Part shown: positions 1-8,084 of the stretch, piece after piece
Layout of the letters: the number at the start of each line of letters is the position of its first letter
Position numbering within the stretch: the first letter of the stretch is position 1
Assembly: GCA_016199605.1 (NCBI GenBank)
Contig: JACQGJ010000520.1
Coordinates: 1-8,084 of the forward strand
Direction: 5' to 3'
From: Armatimonadota bacterium
Lineage (GTDB): Bacteria; Armatimonadota; Abditibacteriia; CG2-30-59-28
DNA: 8,084 bases
Translations under genes and position numbers: made by a program
The notes under the pieces: model-generated
Databases searched by the model: none
Told to the model about the DNA's origin: nothing
What the model saw: only the letters and a program-made list of their open reading frames with translations

Positions 1-1011
1 CTCACGAGCGAGATAGAGGAGAACGGGCGCGTAGTAATCCAACTGTCCATAGGAAGGAGAAAGAATGACCGTCTCGTGGTTCTGGTTGTACTCCGTGGAG
101 CGTTTCTCCGCTGTGATCGAAGCCAGGGCGAGGTCGGCATTCATCTGCTTCGCGTACGGAGTGAACAGGTCGCGCCCTGTAACCCGTCGCAACGCATCCA
201 TGAAGAACAAACGATATTGCATCGTGGAGGCCCAGAAGGTTGCTCCCTCGACTTGTGCCCCGTCGGGTGCGAGTCCCGTTGGCAGCAGGTGTTCCTCGAA
301 CTTCCTCACCGTCACGTCCAACCACGCGCTGGCTTCCGGAGCTTCGTCCAGCAATGCCAGCGCCAACACACCGAAGGAGGCCCACTCCACAATCGCATGA
401 TGGGTGTGAAAGCCCGGGCTCGCAATGCTCGGTGTGCAGAAGTACCCCGTGTAGTATTTCTGTCCAACGGCAATCAGCGTGTCTCGAATTTCCTGCCGTT
501 CCTCGTCGCTGAAGCAATCGAAGGCGACATCATAGGCGACCGCCACGCCCTTCAACATACGCGTCACCGCATACGCCTTTGATCCATCCGGCGCTCCCTC
601 GGCCTCCTTCTTCCATGCCCGGCAGCTCGCCAGCGTCCACCGCCGCGCCCCCTCCCCGTATCGTTTATCACCGCTCAAAGAGTATGCAAACGCCAGGTGC
701 TCGGTGATGGCGAGGTCTCCCATAATCGCGTAGAAGCGGTCGTAGAGGTTCTCATAGACCGGGTCGGGAGCAATCGGCGCGATCCACTCCTTGCGCGGTG
801 TCTTCGTCAAACACCAGTCGGCGGATTCCTTCAAATTCTTCCAAAGACGCCTGTATACTCCTTGCGAGTGCAGCTTGCGGAGACGGGGAAGATCGGAAGA
901 TGAAAAGTAGAGACGAGGGTGGCCGGCTACGCTTCGCCTGGTATCGGCCCCGGAAGATTCATAAGTCGTCATGATGACAAGGCTCCCAAGAAAAAGTAAT
1001 GCACGTTGCAC
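1..1011 (-). CDS. Secreted heparinase II/III-like polysaccharide lyase, 5' part (partial; 3' end outside window)
   Basis: The minus-strand frame is open for 337 codons from a GTG at 1011 to the window edge, so the C-terminal part is missing. I chose the GTG start over the in-frame ATG at 972 (residue 14) for two reasons. It adds a hydrophobic stretch, MQRALLFLGSLVIM, that completes a signal peptide with likely cleavage near SSGA-D (residues 19-23). It also has an AGGTGG ribosome-binding site (1027-1022) at about 10 nt. Mature residues 31-47 (HPRLYFSSSDLPRLRKL) match the N-terminal opening typical of heparinase II/III and DUF4962-type lyases. A helical run follows, as expected for an (alpha/alpha) toroid: YDRFYAIMGDLAITEHLAFAY begins near residue 90, a His-rich HTHHAIVEW lies at 202-210, and GAQVEGATFWASTMQYRLFF lies at 251-270. 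Members of this family cleave uronic-acid polysaccharides such as heparin or alginate in the periplasm or outside the cell. The substrate here is unknown, and the His/Tyr catalytic assignment is inference. The gene diverges from secA. Confidence 0.72.
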   Translation of the reverse strand, partial: MQRALLFLGSLVIMTTYESSGADTRRSVAGHPRLYFSSSDLPRLRKLHSQGVYRRLWKNLKESADWCLTKTPRKEWIAPIAPDPVYENLYDRFYAIMGDLAITEHLAFAYSLSGDKRYGEGARRWTLASCRAWKKEAEGAPDGSKAYAVTRMLKGVAVAYDVAFDCFSDEERQEIRDTLIAVGQKYYTGYFCTPSIASPGFHTHHAIVEWASFGVLALALLDEAPEASAWLDVTVRKFEEHLLPTGLAPDGAQVEGATFWASTMQYRLFFMDALRRVTGRDLFTPYAKQMNADLALASITAEKRSTEYNQNHETVILSPSYGQLDYYAPVLLYLARE

Positions 1012-1178
1012 CCCTCCACCCCCACCTTTGCAGTTCCCGGAGTTTACCGCAACCACGCCGAGTTAACAAGGGCCAGCAAACGATTGCGCAGCCTCTTAAC
1101 GCGATCACAGTGACGCTCAGCCGCGCCGCGAGAGTCGTTCTCGGCCCGCTCTGCGGCTATGCCAACCCTCGACCCCTA

Positions 1179-1187
1179 TGCTATAAT
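1179..1187 (+). promoter_or_regulatory. Extended -10 promoter of secA
   Basis: The sequence TGCTATAAT is a perfect extended -10 element: TG, one base, then the consensus hexamer TATAAT at 1182-1187. At the usual 16-18 bp upstream the best candidate is TGCCAA (1160-1165), a poor -35, which fits promoters that rely on the extended -10. Transcription would start about 7 nt downstream, near 1194, giving a leader of roughly 37 nt before the secA GTG. Position, strand and spacing all suit secA. Confidence 0.7.
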
Positions 1188-1193
1188 CTCGCC

Positions 1194-1223
1194 ATGAAAT
1201 TGTCGCAGCAGAATTGCAGGTGA
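1194..1223 (+). other. Nine-codon mini-ORF at the predicted secA transcription start
   Basis: An ATG at 1194 opens the short frame MKLSQQNCR, ending at TGA 1221-1223. Its stop overlaps the secA Shine-Dalgarno site, and its ATG falls on or beside the predicted transcription start, so it could be read only as a leaderless message. In E. coli, secA is controlled by translation of an upstream reading frame (secM), but this peptide has no arrest motif and is far shorter. It is out of frame with secA (37 nt offset), so it is not an alternative SecA start. It is probably a chance ORF, recorded because of its position. Confidence 0.2.
1218..1223 (+). promoter_or_regulatory. Ribosome-binding site that fixes the secA GTG start
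   Basis: AGGTGA lies 7 nt before the GTG at 1231. It supports GTG as the secA initiation codon, since no in-frame ATG occurs near it. The predicted protein then begins MGLLKKR. Confidence 0.6.
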
Positions 1224-1230
1224 ACCAGTA

Positions 1231-7992
<6,762 letters not shown>

Positions 7993-8038
7993 GCTATACT
8001 CGTTAAGGTTGAGTAAACCACCTTCCTGTTGTGAGACA

Positions 8039-8084
8039 GTTGGACTGTCGAACATGTCACCGCTATCTTGTTCGACAGTCCAAC
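8039..8084 (+). terminator. Perfect 16-bp inverted repeat, possible transcription terminator
   Basis: GTTGGACTGTCGAACA (8039-8054) and TGTTCGACAGTCCAAC (8069-8084) are exact reverse complements separated by a 14-nt loop. The stem may continue past the window edge, where a T-tract, if present, would confirm a rho-independent terminator. It starts 46 bp after the secA stop, a usual place for a terminator. The stem is about half GC and the loop is long for a terminator. Alternatives are a leader hairpin of the next gene or one end of a small mobile or repetitive element. Confidence 0.5.

Larger units (their letters stand above)
1012..1230. other. Divergent intergenic region between the lyase gene and secA
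   Basis: These 219 bp separate the two divergent start codons. The secA-proximal part holds an extended -10 promoter, a mini-ORF and a Shine-Dalgarno site, listed separately. On the minus side I see the AGGTGG site for the lyase at 1027-1022, but no convincing -35/-10 pair for that gene. No tRNA, riboswitch or strong hairpin was recognised. An open plus-strand frame across 999-1223 shows no protein-like composition and is not called as a gene. Confidence 0.6.

Noticed and set aside
39..50. A short match (ccaactgtcc) to the arms of the inverted repeat at 8039-8084
   Set aside because: Only a few bases agree and the order differs, so it is within chance and not evidence for paired element ends.
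2..517. Minus-strand open frame of 171 codons inside the lyase region
   Set aside because: It lies in a different frame from the lyase, whose own frame is open across the whole stretch and gives a recognisable protein. The composition of this frame (Gly, Arg, Cys and His rich) is not protein-like.
999..1223. Plus-strand 74-codon open frame upstream of secA
   Set aside because: It starts inside the lyase gene's signal-peptide region, crosses the secA promoter, and has no ribosome-binding site or recognisable sequence. Only its last nine codons are noted as a possible mini-ORF.

Overview
The window is bacterial, moderately GC-rich DNA with two genes transcribed away from each other. On the minus strand, positions 1-1011 hold the 5' part of a secreted heparinase II/III-like polysaccharide lyase that runs off the left edge. 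On the plus strand, positions 1231-7992 hold one uninterrupted 2253-codon gene for the preprotein translocase motor ATPase SecA. The 219-bp gap between them carries a perfect extended -10 promoter for secA, a Shine-Dalgarno site and a 9-codon mini-ORF. The last 92 bp, after the secA stop, hold a well-formed sigma70-type promoter (its -35 lies inside the secA 3' end) followed by a perfect 16-bp inverted repeat that reaches the window edge.

The remarkable object is SecA itself. Bacterial SecA is usually about 800-1000 residues. Here every core part is present and in order: Walker A, DEVD box, end of the preprotein cross-linking domain, NBD2 motifs, scaffold helix, C-terminal arm and CxCx8CC zinc tail. 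The core is split by three in-frame insertions. Insertion 1 (about 715 residues) sits in the preprotein cross-linking domain and looks like an array of degenerate helical repeats. Insertion 2 (about 90 residues) sits in NBD2 where, from memory, Thermus-type SecA also has an insertion. Insertion 3 (about 515 residues) lies between motif V and the motif VI block of NBD2. It ends in a series of winged-helix-like repeats marked by an E/D-W-hydrophobic signature. I know of no described function for insertions 1 and 3.

The organism cannot be named with certainty. A Thermus-like NBD2 insertion, GTG starts, a secreted polysaccharide lyase and an oversized housekeeping protein would suit a poorly cultured environmental phylum (Armatimonadota-like, or a PVC/FCB-fringe lineage). 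This is inference only. The two genes share no obvious pathway beyond the fact that the lyase, with its signal peptide, would be a client of the Sec system that the giant motor drives.
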